A DNA stretch of 64,000 nucleotides, taken from assembly GCA_015057665.1 (NCBI GenBank), contig SVDY01000003.1, forward strand, positions 98,804 through 162,803, in the 5' to 3' direction. Within the stretch, counting starts at the first letter, position 1. Every line of letters begins with the position of its first letter. Positions 44,174-52,831 of the stretch are shown here, in pieces. The position numbers were made by a program, and so were the translations under genes. This DNA is from Lachnospiraceae bacterium (lineage in GTDB: Bacteria; Bacillota; Clostridia; Lachnospirales; Lachnospiraceae). The notes beneath the pieces are model-generated. The model made no database searches, was not told where the DNA came from, and saw only the letters and a list, made by a program, of their open reading frames with translations.

Positions 44174-44215
44174 TGTGATTTTATCACAGAACTCGTATGC
44201 TTATTTTAATATAAT
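44174..44215 (+). promoter_or_regulatory. Crp/Fnr-type operator and -10 of SDR gene
   Basis: TGTGATTTTATCACA (44174-44188), followed 21 bases later by TATAAT (44210-44215). The 20-base stretch ATGTGATTTTATCACAGAAC is identical to 39549-39568, and the distance to the -10 box is identical. Confidence 0.82.
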
Positions 44216-44274
44216 CAAACCATAATAAAAAGAAAGATTTTATTTACAAAAAGGACATCAAGGAGGTATTCAGT

Positions 44275-45021
44275 ATGAGATTAAAAGATAAAGTTACAAT
44301 CATTACAGGTGGAAGCCGGGGAATCGGCTATGCTACTGCAGATAAATTCTTAAAAGAAGGTGCGAAAGTCATTCTCACAGCAAGTTCGCAGGAATCTGCA
44401 GACAAAGCAGTTGCCAAACTGAAAGAAAAATATCCGGATTCTATAGTCGCGGGCATCAGCCCAAATCTTGCAAGTATGGAATCTGTTCGAAAAGCCTTTC
44501 GTGAAGTGACAGAAAAATACGGATGCATCGAGATTCTCGTAAATAATGCGGGCATCTCTGAAAGTACACCGCTCATGGATTATACAGAGGAGACCTTTGA
44601 TAAAGTAATGGATCTTAACGTAAAAGGCGTATTCAATGCGACAAGAGTAGCTGCTGAATGTATGGTAGCCAATGAAAGAGGAGTCATTCTTTCCACATCC
44701 TCCATGGTCAGCATCTCCGGACAGCCAAGCGGTTTCGCATATCCGGCATCGAAGTTCGCAGTAAATGGTCTGACCGTTTCATTAGCGAGAGAACTTGGAC
44801 CAAAAGGTATTCGTGTTAATGCAGTGGCACCTGGCATTACAGAGACAGACATGATGAAAGCCGTGCCAAAAGAAATCATCGATCCTATGATTGCTAAAAT
44901 TCCGCTTCGCAGGTTAGGTCAGCCGGAAGACATTGCCAATGCGTTTGTATTCCTCGCATCCGATGAAGCATCTTACATCACGGGCGTTGTGCTAAGCGTG
45001 GATGGAATGGCCAGAAGTTAA
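44275..45021 (+). CDS. Short-chain dehydrogenase/reductase
   Basis: 248 residues. Rossmann motif TGGSRGIG, NNAGIS, catalytic Ser in STSSMVS, YPASK and the PGITETDM C-terminal site: a classical SDR. The N- and C-terminal sequence (KVTIITGGSRGIGYA, GVVLSVDGMARS) resembles BaiA-like hydroxysteroid dehydrogenases as well as FabG-type ketoreductases; which cannot be decided by eye. Expression probably under Crp/Fnr control. Start behind AAGGAGG. Confidence 0.9.
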   Translation: MRLKDKVTIITGGSRGIGYATADKFLKEGAKVILTASSQESADKAVAKLKEKYPDSIVAGISPNLASMESVRKAFREVTEKYGCIEILVNNAGISESTPLMDYTEETFDKVMDLNVKGVFNATRVAAECMVANERGVILSTSSMVSISGQPSGFAYPASKFAVNGLTVSLARELGPKGIRVNAVAPGITETDMMKAVPKEIIDPMIAKIPLRRLGQPEDIANAFVFLASDEASYITGVVLSVDGMARS

Positions 45022-45099
45022 AATAAAAAATTGTTGAAATCCGGTTTAAATAGTTTTACGATGATTTTATAAAGTGGAACGAAAAAGGAGAAGAAACTG

Positions 45100-45276
45100 A
45101 TGTTATTTGAAACAATTTATTATGTAGTGGAATTGATTGACGGAGATTATGCCCATTTAAGAAAAATGGATGATGAAAGCGGTGATTTGAAACTGGTGGC
45201 AAGAGCGCTCTTACCGGAAGCGATCTCCACAGGAAGTAAATTGAAGTACGAAATGATGCAGTATGAATTGATGTAA
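45100..45276 (+). CDS. Small DUF3006-like protein
   Basis: 58 residues. Single beta-rich unit: VVELIDGDYAHLRKMDD, then VARALLPEA and GSKLKYEM, the general pattern of DUF3006-like small proteins. AAAGGAG upstream at a good distance. Function unknown. The next small membrane protein follows after 29 bases. Confidence 0.75.
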   Translation: MLFETIYYVVELIDGDYAHLRKMDDESGDLKLVARALLPEAISTGSKLKYEMMQYELM

Positions 45277-45305
45277 AAAGACAGATTGGAAGGGAGGAAC
45301 GATAG

Positions 45306-45515
45306 GTGAAAAAAATATGGAACTATTTGTTTTACGTGGGATTTCTCCCTTTTATCATACCGGTATTTATGGCTCTTTATAGTATGTCAGTTGAGTCCTG
45401 GAACTTTTTTGACTGGATACTGTTGTATTCCGTAATTTACTGGCCGACTTATATCGTCGGAATCATTCTCATTCTTGTTGCAGTGAGAAAACGAAAAAAT
45501 AAAGATAAGAAATAA
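45306..45515 (+). CDS. Small membrane protein
   Basis: 69 residues from a GTG behind GGGAGG. Two hydrophobic segments (about residues 7-26 and 38-58) and a basic tail RKRKNKDKK on the presumed cytoplasmic side. No known family; probably cotranscribed with the gene before. Confidence 0.72.
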   Translation: MKKIWNYLFYVGFLPFIIPVFMALYSMSVESWNFFDWILLYSVIYWPTYIVGIILILVAVRKRKNKDKK

Positions 45516-45600
45516 AGGAGACCATGCGTGGTCTCTACTTTTCGTAGGTAGGAAATGTGCCTCTCTTTGTTTATGATATCCTTATAGGAGGTACATAACG

Positions 45601-46272
45601 ATGAATCAGTATGTAACAGGAGCAGTCATCAAAGAATTACGGGAAAAACATCATTTTACACAGGCAGAACTTGCAGATAAAATAGGAGTATCTGATAAGA
45701 CCATTTCAAAGTGGGAGACGGGAAAAGGATATCCGGACATTTCTTTGCTGGAACCGATAGGGAAAATTTTCGGAGTTTCAGTTACGGAACTTATTTCCGG
45801 AAATGCAGTCAAAAATGTTAATGTATCAGCCAACATGTTGCGTTCCAAGTTTTATGTGTGTCCGGTCTGTGGGAATGTGATCCATAGTATGGGAGAAGCT
45901 GTGATTCAATGCCATGGTGTGATGCTTATGCCATGTCAGGCAGAGGAGACGGATGAGAAACATATGGTCTTTATCGAAAGAGTGGAGGATGAATATTACG
46001 TCCGCGTGGAACACCATATGACGAAGCAGCATTACATTTCTTTTATTGCTGCCGTGTCTACGGACAGAATTCAGATGACGAAGCTGTATCCGGAAGGAAA
46101 TGCAGAAGCACGTTTTAAAATAAATGGTGTGAGGAGAATTCTTTTCTATTGTAACAAAGACGGATTATATTCCATGGATGTGATGAGAGGAATCGATAAT
46201 AAAGAGGTTTCCTATGACGATGTGGAAGAACGAAGACGATTAGAGGAGACAGCAAAAAAGCTGTTTGGCTAG
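45601..46272 (+). CDS. XRE regulator fused to a superoxide reductase-like domain
   Basis: 223 residues. Residues 1-60 are a standard XRE HTH (KELREKHHFTQAELADKIGV, SDKTISKWETGKGYP). After a linker comes a desulfoferrodoxin-like part: CPVCGN near 82, then EHHMTKQHYISFI with His138 and His144, and CNKDGLY with Cys184. In superoxide reductase the last motif is CNxHGLW; here Asp187 replaces the iron-ligand His. The desulforedoxin half has also lost a Cys. It may be a redox or iron sensor rather than an enzyme. Start behind AGGAGG. Confidence 0.88.
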   Translation: MNQYVTGAVIKELREKHHFTQAELADKIGVSDKTISKWETGKGYPDISLLEPIGKIFGVSVTELISGNAVKNVNVSANMLRSKFYVCPVCGNVIHSMGEAVIQCHGVMLMPCQAEETDEKHMVFIERVEDEYYVRVEHHMTKQHYISFIAAVSTDRIQMTKLYPEGNAEARFKINGVRRILFYCNKDGLYSMDVMRGIDNKEVSYDDVEERRRLEETAKKLFG

Positions 46273-46329
46273 AACTGGATTATGTCCATTTGATATGTCG
46301 AAAGTAGAAAAAATTCGAGGTAATATATT

Positions 46330-46716
46330 ATGGAAAAAAGAAAACATGCTGTGTTTGTATATGGGACTTTGATGCGTGGAGAACGAGCCGCACATATGCT
46401 CGATCAATATGAGTATATAGGGGAATTCACGCTGCAAGATTATGCGCTTTATCAGGTGTCCTATTATCCGGGAATCAAAGAAGTACCGGGAGCCTATGTG
46501 ACAGGAGAAGCTTACATGGTAGATGATGCCTGTATCAAAGATATGGATGAGTATGAAGATGAGGGGACCTTGTATCTTAGGAAAAAGGTTCAGATTAGGA
46601 ATGAACAGGTAAGCATGGAGGCTTTTGTCTATGTATATAATCAGGACGTAGATGGACCGGCGATTACAGGAAAATGGAGAAAAGGAGACTTTTATGAAGA
46701 AAATAGTAGCAATTAA
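46330..46716 (+). CDS. Gamma-glutamylcyclotransferase-like (AIG2/GGCT) protein
   Basis: 128 residues. FVYGTLMRGER at the start (the substrate-loop YGTL), then YPGIKEVPGAYVTGEAY and the Glu of DMDEYED, as in GGCT/AIG2 folds. Relatives cyclise gamma-glutamyl amino acids to 5-oxoproline; exact substrate unclear. Its end overlaps the next gene start by 23 bases, so the two are coupled. Confidence 0.88.
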   Translation: MEKRKHAVFVYGTLMRGERAAHMLDQYEYIGEFTLQDYALYQVSYYPGIKEVPGAYVTGEAYMVDDACIKDMDEYEDEGTLYLRKKVQIRNEQVSMEAFVYVYNQDVDGPAITGKWRKGDFYEENSSN

Positions 46717-47341
46717 TGCAAGTCCTCGCACTACATGGAACACAAGTTTATTAGTACGTAAGGCAGCAGAGGGAGCAACCTCAGAAGGTGCTCAAATAGA
46801 AGTATTCGACCTTTACAAATTAGAGAAATTTACAGGATGTATTTCCTGTTTTGGATGTAAACTTCCACAACATCAAGGTGTCTGTGTCTGTAAGGATGGT
46901 CTTACCCCTGTACTGGATGCTATCAGAACTGCAGATGGATTGATTATAGGAACTCCGAATTATCTGGGTGATGTCAGTGCGGCTTTCCGTTCTTTGTATG
47001 AGAGATTGATTTTTCAGTCTTTAACCTATAAATTGGAGCCAAGAAGTTACAATAATCGCAGAATACCGGTTCTTTTTATTATGACAAGCAATTGTTCCGA
47101 AGAGTTCTATAGCCAGATAGGTTATGATAAAATGCTTGAGAATTATAAGAATTCATTAAGTGGAATGGTTGGCCCAACGACAGTTATGGTGTGTGGCGAT
47201 ACTTTGCAGGTCGATGATTACAGTAAGTATGATTGGACCATGTTTCATCCGGAAGTGAAAAAGGAACGACATGAAAAAGTATTTCCAAAGGAATTGGAAA
47301 AGGCTTTTTTGGCAGGTGCAGATATAGCTCGTATGGAGTAA
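46694..47341 (+). CDS. Flavodoxin-like NAD(P)H-dependent FMN reductase
   Basis: 215 residues from the ATG behind AAAGGAG. The FMN phosphate loop NASPRTTWNTS, CISCFGCK, and GTPNYLGDVSAAFRSLYER make this an iron-sulfur-flavoprotein/flavodoxin_2-type reductase. C-terminal EKVFPKELEKAFLAGADIAR is duplicated as a remnant at 50946-51044. Overlaps the GGCT-like gene. Function beyond flavin-dependent reduction is unknown. Confidence 0.9.
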   Translation: MKKIVAINASPRTTWNTSLLVRKAAEGATSEGAQIEVFDLYKLEKFTGCISCFGCKLPQHQGVCVCKDGLTPVLDAIRTADGLIIGTPNYLGDVSAAFRSLYERLIFQSLTYKLEPRSYNNRRIPVLFIMTSNCSEEFYSQIGYDKMLENYKNSLSGMVGPTTVMVCGDTLQVDDYSKYDWTMFHPEVKKERHEKVFPKELEKAFLAGADIARME

Positions 47342-47363
47342 GAAAAGCCGAGAAGATATAATT

Positions 47364-47492
47364 ATGGCAAACTATACTGACGTATTACTAACATCCGATT
47401 ACGACCGTACTCTGAGAAAGAAGGTAATCGGCTGGTTAAAAGACAGGGACACAGTGATGTGTTCATTGTCTTTTTTTATTAAGATATGCTAA
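47364..47492 (+). pseudogene. Remnant of a Cof-type HAD hydrolase
   Basis: A 42-residue frame starting MANYTDVLLTSDYDRTL, the first strand and DxD-like motif of HAD phosphatases (normally SDYDGTL). It diverges after about 17 residues and runs into the terminator hairpin at 47438-47477 (AAAGACAGGGACAC region with GTGTTCATTGTCTTT). The remaining body is absent, so it is a decayed gene start. Confidence 0.6.
47438..47477 (+). terminator. Terminator after FMN reductase and HAD remnant
   Basis: AAAGACA with TGTCTTT and inner CAC/GTG pairing, then a T7 run. Confidence 0.82.
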
Positions 47493-47553
47493 GATAAGTT
47501 AGAAGAGATAATAGTAAAGAATTCGTGATTAAACTAAATGAGGCCATCAAATA

Positions 47554-48018
47554 ATGAAAACAATAGAACAAAAACTTAAAGTATTATTGAAAATAACAGA
47601 TGTGTTTAACTCGGCAGATATCAAGTGGGCAGTAGGAGCATCCCTGTTACTTTATCTGAAAGGATATATTGAAACGTTTAACGATATTGATCTCCTGATA
47701 TATGAAGAGGATGCACCGAAAGCAAAAGAACTTATGAAGGAACTGGGGGAACTTCAGAAGTTAGATGGCAACCATTACAAATCAGAGCATTTCTATATCT
47801 TTATTGTGGATGGGGTAGAAGTTGATATAATGGGGAACTACACTGTCACCAAAGATGGTGTAGATTACGAGATAGGATTAGAAGAGAATGCGCAGATTGA
47901 ATGGATTACAATATGCGGACAAGCTATTCCACTTGATTCTGTTTCTATGTGGAGAAGACATTATGATGTGATGGGACGACAGGCAAAGGTTGATTTGATT
48001 GATAGAATGACCATATGA
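47554..48018 (+). CDS. Nucleotidyltransferase-fold protein
   Basis: 154 residues. GASLLLYL followed by FNDIDLLIYEED: the G-S and hD-D pair of the polymerase-beta nucleotidyltransferase fold, with a third acidic VDIMGN. No sign of a partner antitoxin gene. Similar short proteins are annotated as nucleotidyltransferases without known substrate. Start site weak. Confidence 0.75.
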   Translation: MKTIEQKLKVLLKITDVFNSADIKWAVGASLLLYLKGYIETFNDIDLLIYEEDAPKAKELMKELGELQKLDGNHYKSEHFYIFIVDGVEVDIMGNYTVTKDGVDYEIGLEENAQIEWITICGQAIPLDSVSMWRRHYDVMGRQAKVDLIDRMTI

Positions 48019-48083
48019 AACAGAAAAAGCAGTCAAAGCGGATACGGCTATCTAGTGTGTGAAAGGAAGATTGGAGGATTAGG

Positions 48084-49007
48084 ATGATACAGGGATTTTA
48101 TCAATATAAAGACACAACAGAAGATGAATGTCAGGCATATATATGGCGTCCAAAGGGTGAAGTAAAATATGTGCTTCAGGTTGTGCATGGAATGACGGAA
48201 CATATGGGAAGATATGGAGAATTGGCAAAGTTTTTAACGCAAGAGGGAGTTGCGGTTGCAGGCTTTGATTTGAGAGGGCATGGCGTCAATGGCAAAGGTA
48301 TGGCATGTGCTTCATTTGGAGAAGATGGATGGGAATTGACGCTGAAAGATATTCATCAAATGCATCTTTCTTTAAAAGAGACATTTACAGACGCAAAGCA
48401 TTATCTGTTCGGATTTTCTCTGGGCTCATTCCTGGTGCGGGAGTACTTTAATACATACGATAATCATGATTTCGCCGGATCAATCATCATGGGAACCGGT
48501 CAGCAACCGGCCTTTGTACTTTCTGTAATCATGGCTATTGTCAAAGGTGAAATGAAGAAATCCGGTCATGATAATACGACTGATTTGGTGAGAAATCTTT
48601 CTTTTGGAACATATAATAAAAAATTCAGTCCAAATAGAACGAAGGCAGACTGGCTGTGTTCCGATAAGACAGAATTAGATAAATATATCGGGGATAGTCT
48701 TTGTAAAGAAGACATTTCGGCAGGATTATTCTGGCAGTTATTGGCTTCTATGAAGCGTGCTGCAAATAAGAATGCATATCAAAAATGGAACAAGAACATG
48801 CCGATATTATTAATCTCCGGAGAGGATGATCCCGTTGGAGGAGCAGGGAAGGGCGTTCGTCAGGTGGAAAAATCCATGAAAAAAGCCGGATTTACAAATG
48901 TAACGCTGAAATTATATCCGGGTGTACGTCATGATATTATGCATGAGAAAAAATCCGGAGTAGCAAGTAATGTGTATCAGATCATGAAAGAGATGATGGT
49001 CGGATAG
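48084..49007 (+). CDS. Alpha/beta hydrolase, monoacylglycerol lipase-like
   Basis: 307 residues. HGMTEHMGRY (oxyanion), FDLRGHG, nucleophile elbow GFSLGS with Ser112, Asp in ISGEDDPVGG and His in GVRHDI. Same family as the deleted gene at 33304, showing what that copy lost. Family members cleave mono- or lysolipids. No signal peptide. Confidence 0.9.
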   Translation: MIQGFYQYKDTTEDECQAYIWRPKGEVKYVLQVVHGMTEHMGRYGELAKFLTQEGVAVAGFDLRGHGVNGKGMACASFGEDGWELTLKDIHQMHLSLKETFTDAKHYLFGFSLGSFLVREYFNTYDNHDFAGSIIMGTGQQPAFVLSVIMAIVKGEMKKSGHDNTTDLVRNLSFGTYNKKFSPNRTKADWLCSDKTELDKYIGDSLCKEDISAGLFWQLLASMKRAANKNAYQKWNKNMPILLISGEDDPVGGAGKGVRQVEKSMKKAGFTNVTLKLYPGVRHDIMHEKKSGVASNVYQIMKEMMVG

Positions 49008-49106
49008 GATATACAGAAAGTTCGGACCTGGAATAATCTGGTGAGTGTAGAATTGTGATAATAAAAAGATAACTCGGTAATGAGAGATGAAAAAGGAGTT
49101 TAAAAT

Positions 49107-49601
49107 ATGAATAACATTTTTTCAAGAGTAAGCATTAGAAAATATCAGGACAGACCAGTAGAAAAGGAAAAAACAATGGCAATCTTAAGAGCCGCTATGC
49201 AGGCACCTTCTGCAGCGAATCAGCAGCCATGGGAATTTTATGTTGTAACTAATAAGGAAATTCTTAAAAAACTGTCTGAAGTCAGCCCTTATGCAGGAAT
49301 GACAAAAGATGCGCCGGCTGCAATTGTATCGGTATATAGAAAAGATTGTAAGATACCAGCTTATGCTCATATTGATCTTTCCATTGCTATGGAAAATTCT
49401 TGGTTAGAAACAGATGCCCAGGGTCTTGGCGGCGTATGGCTGGGAATTGCGCCGATAGAAGAAAGAATGAAGGCGGTAGAAGATATTCTTAATCTTCCGG
49501 ATTCCCTGAGAGCATTTGCCATATTCCCTTATGGTTATCCGGCAGAAGAGAGAGCACAGCAGGATAGATTTGAGCAAGATCGTATTCATTATGTGGAGTA
49601 A
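49107..49601 (+). CDS. Nitroreductase-family protein
   Basis: 164 residues. N-terminal FSRVSIRKYQDRPVEKEK (FMN contacts), QAPSAANQQPWEFYV, and GLGGVWLGIAP. Compact one-domain nitroreductase. Six bases before the kinase gene with the kinase binding site in its last codons, so both are read together. Substrate unknown. Confidence 0.9.
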   Translation: MNNIFSRVSIRKYQDRPVEKEKTMAILRAAMQAPSAANQQPWEFYVVTNKEILKKLSEVSPYAGMTKDAPAAIVSVYRKDCKIPAYAHIDLSIAMENSWLETDAQGLGGVWLGIAPIEERMKAVEDILNLPDSLRAFAIFPYGYPAEERAQQDRFEQDRIHYVE

Positions 49602-49606
49602 AATAT

Positions 49607-50977
49607 ATGGGTAATTATCTTCTGGGAGTGGATATTGGAACTACCAACATAAGTGCAGTGATTATAGATTGTGACAAAAGGAAAATCGTTGAAACACACA
49701 CTGTTCCTAACAATTCAAGAATAAAAACGGAAAGAGATTTTTCTGAATATGATGCAGAATGGATTACAGAAAAAGCGGTAAGTCTTATAAATAATTTGGT
49801 GGCAGTTTATCCGGATATCAAGGGAATCGGCCTGACCGGGCAGATGCATGGTTTTGTATATGTTTCTGCAGATGGGAAGGCAATTTCGCCTTTCTATAAC
49901 TGGCAGGATGGGCGAGGAAATCGTTTGACTGTAGGGGAAAAGACATATTGTCAGGAAATAGAGGAAAGAACAGGTTATGTATGTAATTCAGGATATGCTT
50001 TTGCCACCATGTTTTACAATCATGAAAACCATCTGGAACCGAAGGAAGCTACAAGCTTTTGCAGTATCATGGACTATATAGCAATGGTTCTGACCGATAG
50101 AGAAGCTCCGTTGATTCATATATCCAATGCGGCCTCCTTCGGGCTGTGCGATATAAAAAACAATCAATTTGACATAGAGGCAGTTGGAAAATTAAATCTT
50201 ACTCATATCATATTGCCGGAGATAGCCAAAAGCTCAGACATTGCCGGATACTACAGGAACATTCCGGTGGCGGTAGCAATCGGCGATAATCAGGCGAGCT
50301 TTTTCGGGAGCGTAAAGGATGAGAAAAGCACAGCACTTGTAAATATTGGTACGGGCAGTCAGGTATCTGTCGTTTTTGACCAGTACATGAAGACGGCTCC
50401 CAATCTTGAAATAAGACCTTACTTGTTTGGAAAATACCTGGTTTCAGGTTCTGCTCTGTGTGGGGGAAAAGCATATGCCATCCTGGAACAGTTTTTTGCC
50501 GACTATGTTTATGAAATGACAGGCAGAAAAGAATCTCAATATGAAATCATGAATAAAATAGCCGAAAAATCAAATATAAATTCGTCTCACCTGCATGTTT
50601 CAACCCTGTTTAGCGGTACCAGATATTCTCCAAAAGAGCGGGGAAGTATTTCCCATATCGATGATACAAATTTCACGCCCGGGAATCTGATTATAGGTGT
50701 TCTTTATGGAATGTCAAATGAACTCAAATCCTATTTTGACAGTATGGGGCAAAAAGGCATTACGCACATCGTTGCATCCGGAAATGCGGTAAAAATGAAT
50801 CCTGTTTTGCAAAAAATATTGGGGAATACATTTCACTCTCCTATTGAAATGACAAAGAATAATGAAGAAGCAGCCATAGGAAGTGCATTGTTTGCCGGAG
50901 TTTTGTGCGGATGGATCGAGAGGTCTTGTGTGAAAGATTTCATAATTTCATCCGGAAGCGAAAAAGGAACGACATGA
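49607..50977 (+). CDS. FGGY-family sugar kinase, sedoheptulokinase-like
   Basis: 456 residues. GVDIGTTNISAVI (phosphate 1), GLTGQMHGFVY, NWQDGRG, catalytic Asp in IGDNQASFFG, NIGTGSQVSV, and EEAAIGSALFAG near the C-terminus. Closest by eye to sedoheptulokinase/xylulokinase members. Oddly, its last nine or so codons (from about 50946) are derived out of frame from a flavodoxin-gene remnant, so the natural C-terminus has been replaced. Confidence 0.87.
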   Translation: MGNYLLGVDIGTTNISAVIIDCDKRKIVETHTVPNNSRIKTERDFSEYDAEWITEKAVSLINNLVAVYPDIKGIGLTGQMHGFVYVSADGKAISPFYNWQDGRGNRLTVGEKTYCQEIEERTGYVCNSGYAFATMFYNHENHLEPKEATSFCSIMDYIAMVLTDREAPLIHISNAASFGLCDIKNNQFDIEAVGKLNLTHIILPEIAKSSDIAGYYRNIPVAVAIGDNQASFFGSVKDEKSTALVNIGTGSQVSVVFDQYMKTAPNLEIRPYLFGKYLVSGSALCGGKAYAILEQFFADYVYEMTGRKESQYEIMNKIAEKSNINSSHLHVSTLFSGTRYSPKERGSISHIDDTNFTPGNLIIGVLYGMSNELKSYFDSMGQKGITHIVASGNAVKMNPVLQKILGNTFHSPIEMTKNNEEAAIGSALFAGVLCGWIERSCVKDFIISSGSEKGTT

Positions 50978-51044
50978 AAAAGAATTTCCAAAGGAACTGG
51001 AAAAGGCATTTTTGGCAGGTGCTGATATAGCTCGTATGTATTAA
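50946..51044 (+). pseudogene. C-terminal remnant of a second FMN reductase gene
   Basis: These 99 bases align without gaps to 47243-47341, the 3' end of the flavodoxin-like gene, with about 10 differences. Read in its own frame it gives KKERHEKEFPKELEKAFLAG then ADIARMY and a stop. It begins inside the kinase gene and supplies the kinase stop codon in another frame, marking the recombination junction. Confidence 0.85.
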
Positions 51045-51102
51045 TAATGTGATACTATTTACCATGGAGACAACGGATGGAAACTGTATGGAGGCAGTAT
51101 AG

Positions 51103-51507
51103 ATGAAAAATAAGAAAACCTTAGAAGAAGTAAGAAAAATATTTGAAGGCGACCGTTTCGCAACCGAAAATGGAGCCGTGATAGATGAAATCGGGGATCA
51201 TAGCGCTGTCTGCAGCCTGATTATTACGGATTCACACCGCAACGCCATGGGTGTTGTCATGGGCGGGGTATATTTTATGTTGGCAGATTTCACTTTTGCC
51301 GTTGCGGCAAACTGGGAAAAGATGGGCTGCGTATCCTTGCACTCAGATACTTCATTTCTGGGGAGTGCCAAAGGTGAAAAGCTGATTGCGAAAGCGGTTT
51401 GTGTAAAAGATGGCAGGAGCACAGCCTGCTATCGTGTGGATGTGACGGATGAGCTGGGGAATTTGGCGGCAACAGTGACAGTGACGGGATATCATGTCGG
51501 AGCGTAA
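51103..51507 (+). CDS. PaaI-family hotdog thioesterase
   Basis: 134 residues. HRNAMGVVMGGVYFMLADFTFAVAAN is the HGG-like nucleotide/acyl site (here MGG), then DTSFLGSAKGEKLIAKA. One hotdog domain. Cleaves acyl-CoA or aryl-CoA thioesters in relatives. Between two genes of unrelated hydrolases; start behind GGAGGC. Confidence 0.88.
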   Translation: MKNKKTLEEVRKIFEGDRFATENGAVIDEIGDHSAVCSLIITDSHRNAMGVVMGGVYFMLADFTFAVAANWEKMGCVSLHSDTSFLGSAKGEKLIAKAVCVKDGRSTACYRVDVTDELGNLAATVTVTGYHVGA

Positions 51508-51543
51508 AGGATAAGTTCCTGGTTAGAAATGAGGTGAAAAGGA

Positions 51544-52305
51544 ATGAAGTATGTTGAATACGGAAAAGAGAACCATGACACCATTTTCCTTTTGCATGGC
51601 GGTGGTCTGTCCTGGTGGAATTACGAAGAAGCAGCAAAATCACTTCAAAAAGAATACCATATCATCTTGCCAATCCTGGATGGTCATGCCGAAAGTGATA
51701 GGCCTTTTACCTCAATAGAGAATAACGCCATGGAGATTATAGAATATATCGATACGCATTTTGGAGGTTCTGTTTTACTGATGGGAGGTTTGTCTTTAGG
51801 CGGACAGATCCTGCTGGAAATTTTGTCTCAAAGAAGTGATATCTGCAAATATGCCATAATTGAGAGCGCGCTTGTCAGCCCATCAAAACTAACACACGCT
51901 TTCATTAAGCCTGCTTTCGGAAGCTGTTATGGGTTAATAAAACGCAAATGGTTTGCCAGACTGCAATTTAAGTCACTCAAAATAAAATCCGATTTGTTTG
52001 ACTATTATTTTAGAGATACCTGTGCCATATCCAAAAGAGATATGATTGCTTTTTTGCAGGCAAATTCTTTATATAGTTTAAAGAAATCTATAAAGAACTG
52101 TAGCGCAAAAATATCTATATATGTTGGCGAAAAAGAAAATAGAGCAATGCAAAAATCCGCAAAAATAATCCATCAAACTTTACAGGAGAGCAGATTGCAG
52201 ATTCTTCCGGGGTTATATCACGGTGAATTTTCCATAAACCATGGGAAAGATTATGCGAATAAAATCAGAGGGGTACATAGGGATGAAAACACGGAAAAGG
52301 AGTGA
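51544..52305 (+). CDS. Alpha/beta hydrolase
   Basis: 253 residues. FLLHGGGLSWWNYEEA (oxyanion), LDGHAESDRPF, nucleophile elbow GGLSLGG with Ser84, Glu in YVGEKENRAM and His in GLYHGEF. Likely a small esterase or lactonase-like enzyme. No signal. Starts 36 bases after the thioesterase, behind GAGGTGAAAAGG. Confidence 0.85.
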   Translation: MKYVEYGKENHDTIFLLHGGGLSWWNYEEAAKSLQKEYHIILPILDGHAESDRPFTSIENNAMEIIEYIDTHFGGSVLLMGGLSLGGQILLEILSQRSDICKYAIIESALVSPSKLTHAFIKPAFGSCYGLIKRKWFARLQFKSLKIKSDLFDYYFRDTCAISKRDMIAFLQANSLYSLKKSIKNCSAKISIYVGEKENRAMQKSAKIIHQTLQESRLQILPGLYHGEFSINHGKDYANKIRGVHRDENTEKE

Positions 52306-52317
52306 TATCAAGGAAAA

Positions 52318-52345
52318 GAAATAGAGGATTCTATTTCGCTTTTTT
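52318..52345 (+). terminator. Terminator after hydrolase gene
   Basis: GAAATAGA (52318-52325), loop GGAT, TCTATTTC (52330-52337), GC, then T6. Confidence 0.85.
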
Positions 52346-52421
52346 AACCCTGTTTTTACTTTGGAAATACAGATAGAATGGTATTAACAAAAAACACTGA
52401 AATGATTTGGAGGATTTAAAA

Positions 52422-52607
52422 ATGGGAAAAGGAAAAGATAGATTTGAAAAAATTTATTCACAGGGAGTAGCGAACGTGATGGAAATCTGGGTAGATAAAG
52501 AGACTGGTGTAAATTATGTTTTCCATGCCAGTGGATATGCTGGAGGAATGACTCCGTTATTAGATCGGGAAGGGAAACCGGTTGTTTCTCCAATATATAA
52601 TCGGTAA
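52422..52607 (+). CDS. DUF6440-family small protein
   Basis: 61 residues from the ATG nine bases after GGAGG. RFEKIYSQGVANVMEIWVDK, TGVNYVFHASGYAGGMTPLLD and GKPVV are the pattern of DUF6440, widespread small proteins of unknown role often next to phage or mobile genes. The gene stands alone between a terminator and a gene-poor stretch. Confidence 0.82.
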   Translation: MGKGKDRFEKIYSQGVANVMEIWVDKETGVNYVFHASGYAGGMTPLLDREGKPVVSPIYNR

Positions 52608-52711
52608 TATTATATACATAGAGACCTTGCTAGAAAGTAGATTCTTCCATGAAATAATTATGTGAGAGCATATATCAGAAATGGTATGTGCTTTTCTGTT
52701 ATTCGTTTTTG

Positions 52712-52760
52712 GATTCGTAAGATTAACGTAAGAGAAATTCTATGAAAGAAATGCTATAAT
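52712..52760 (+). promoter_or_regulatory. Direct-repeat operator and -10, copy 1
   Basis: GATTCGTAAGATTAACGTAA and GAGAAATTCT (52712-52741) contain CGTAAG twice, 11 bases apart, the spacing used by OmpR-type response regulators. TATAAT follows at 52755-52760. The same 30 bases with one change and the same distance to the -10 box recur at 59051-59099. Confidence 0.75.
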
Positions 52761-52831
52761 GAAAGTGTTTTAAAAGAAGGGCTTTTTACGTTTTTATAGT
52801 TTGATACGGTATGGTCTAAGGAGATGATAGT

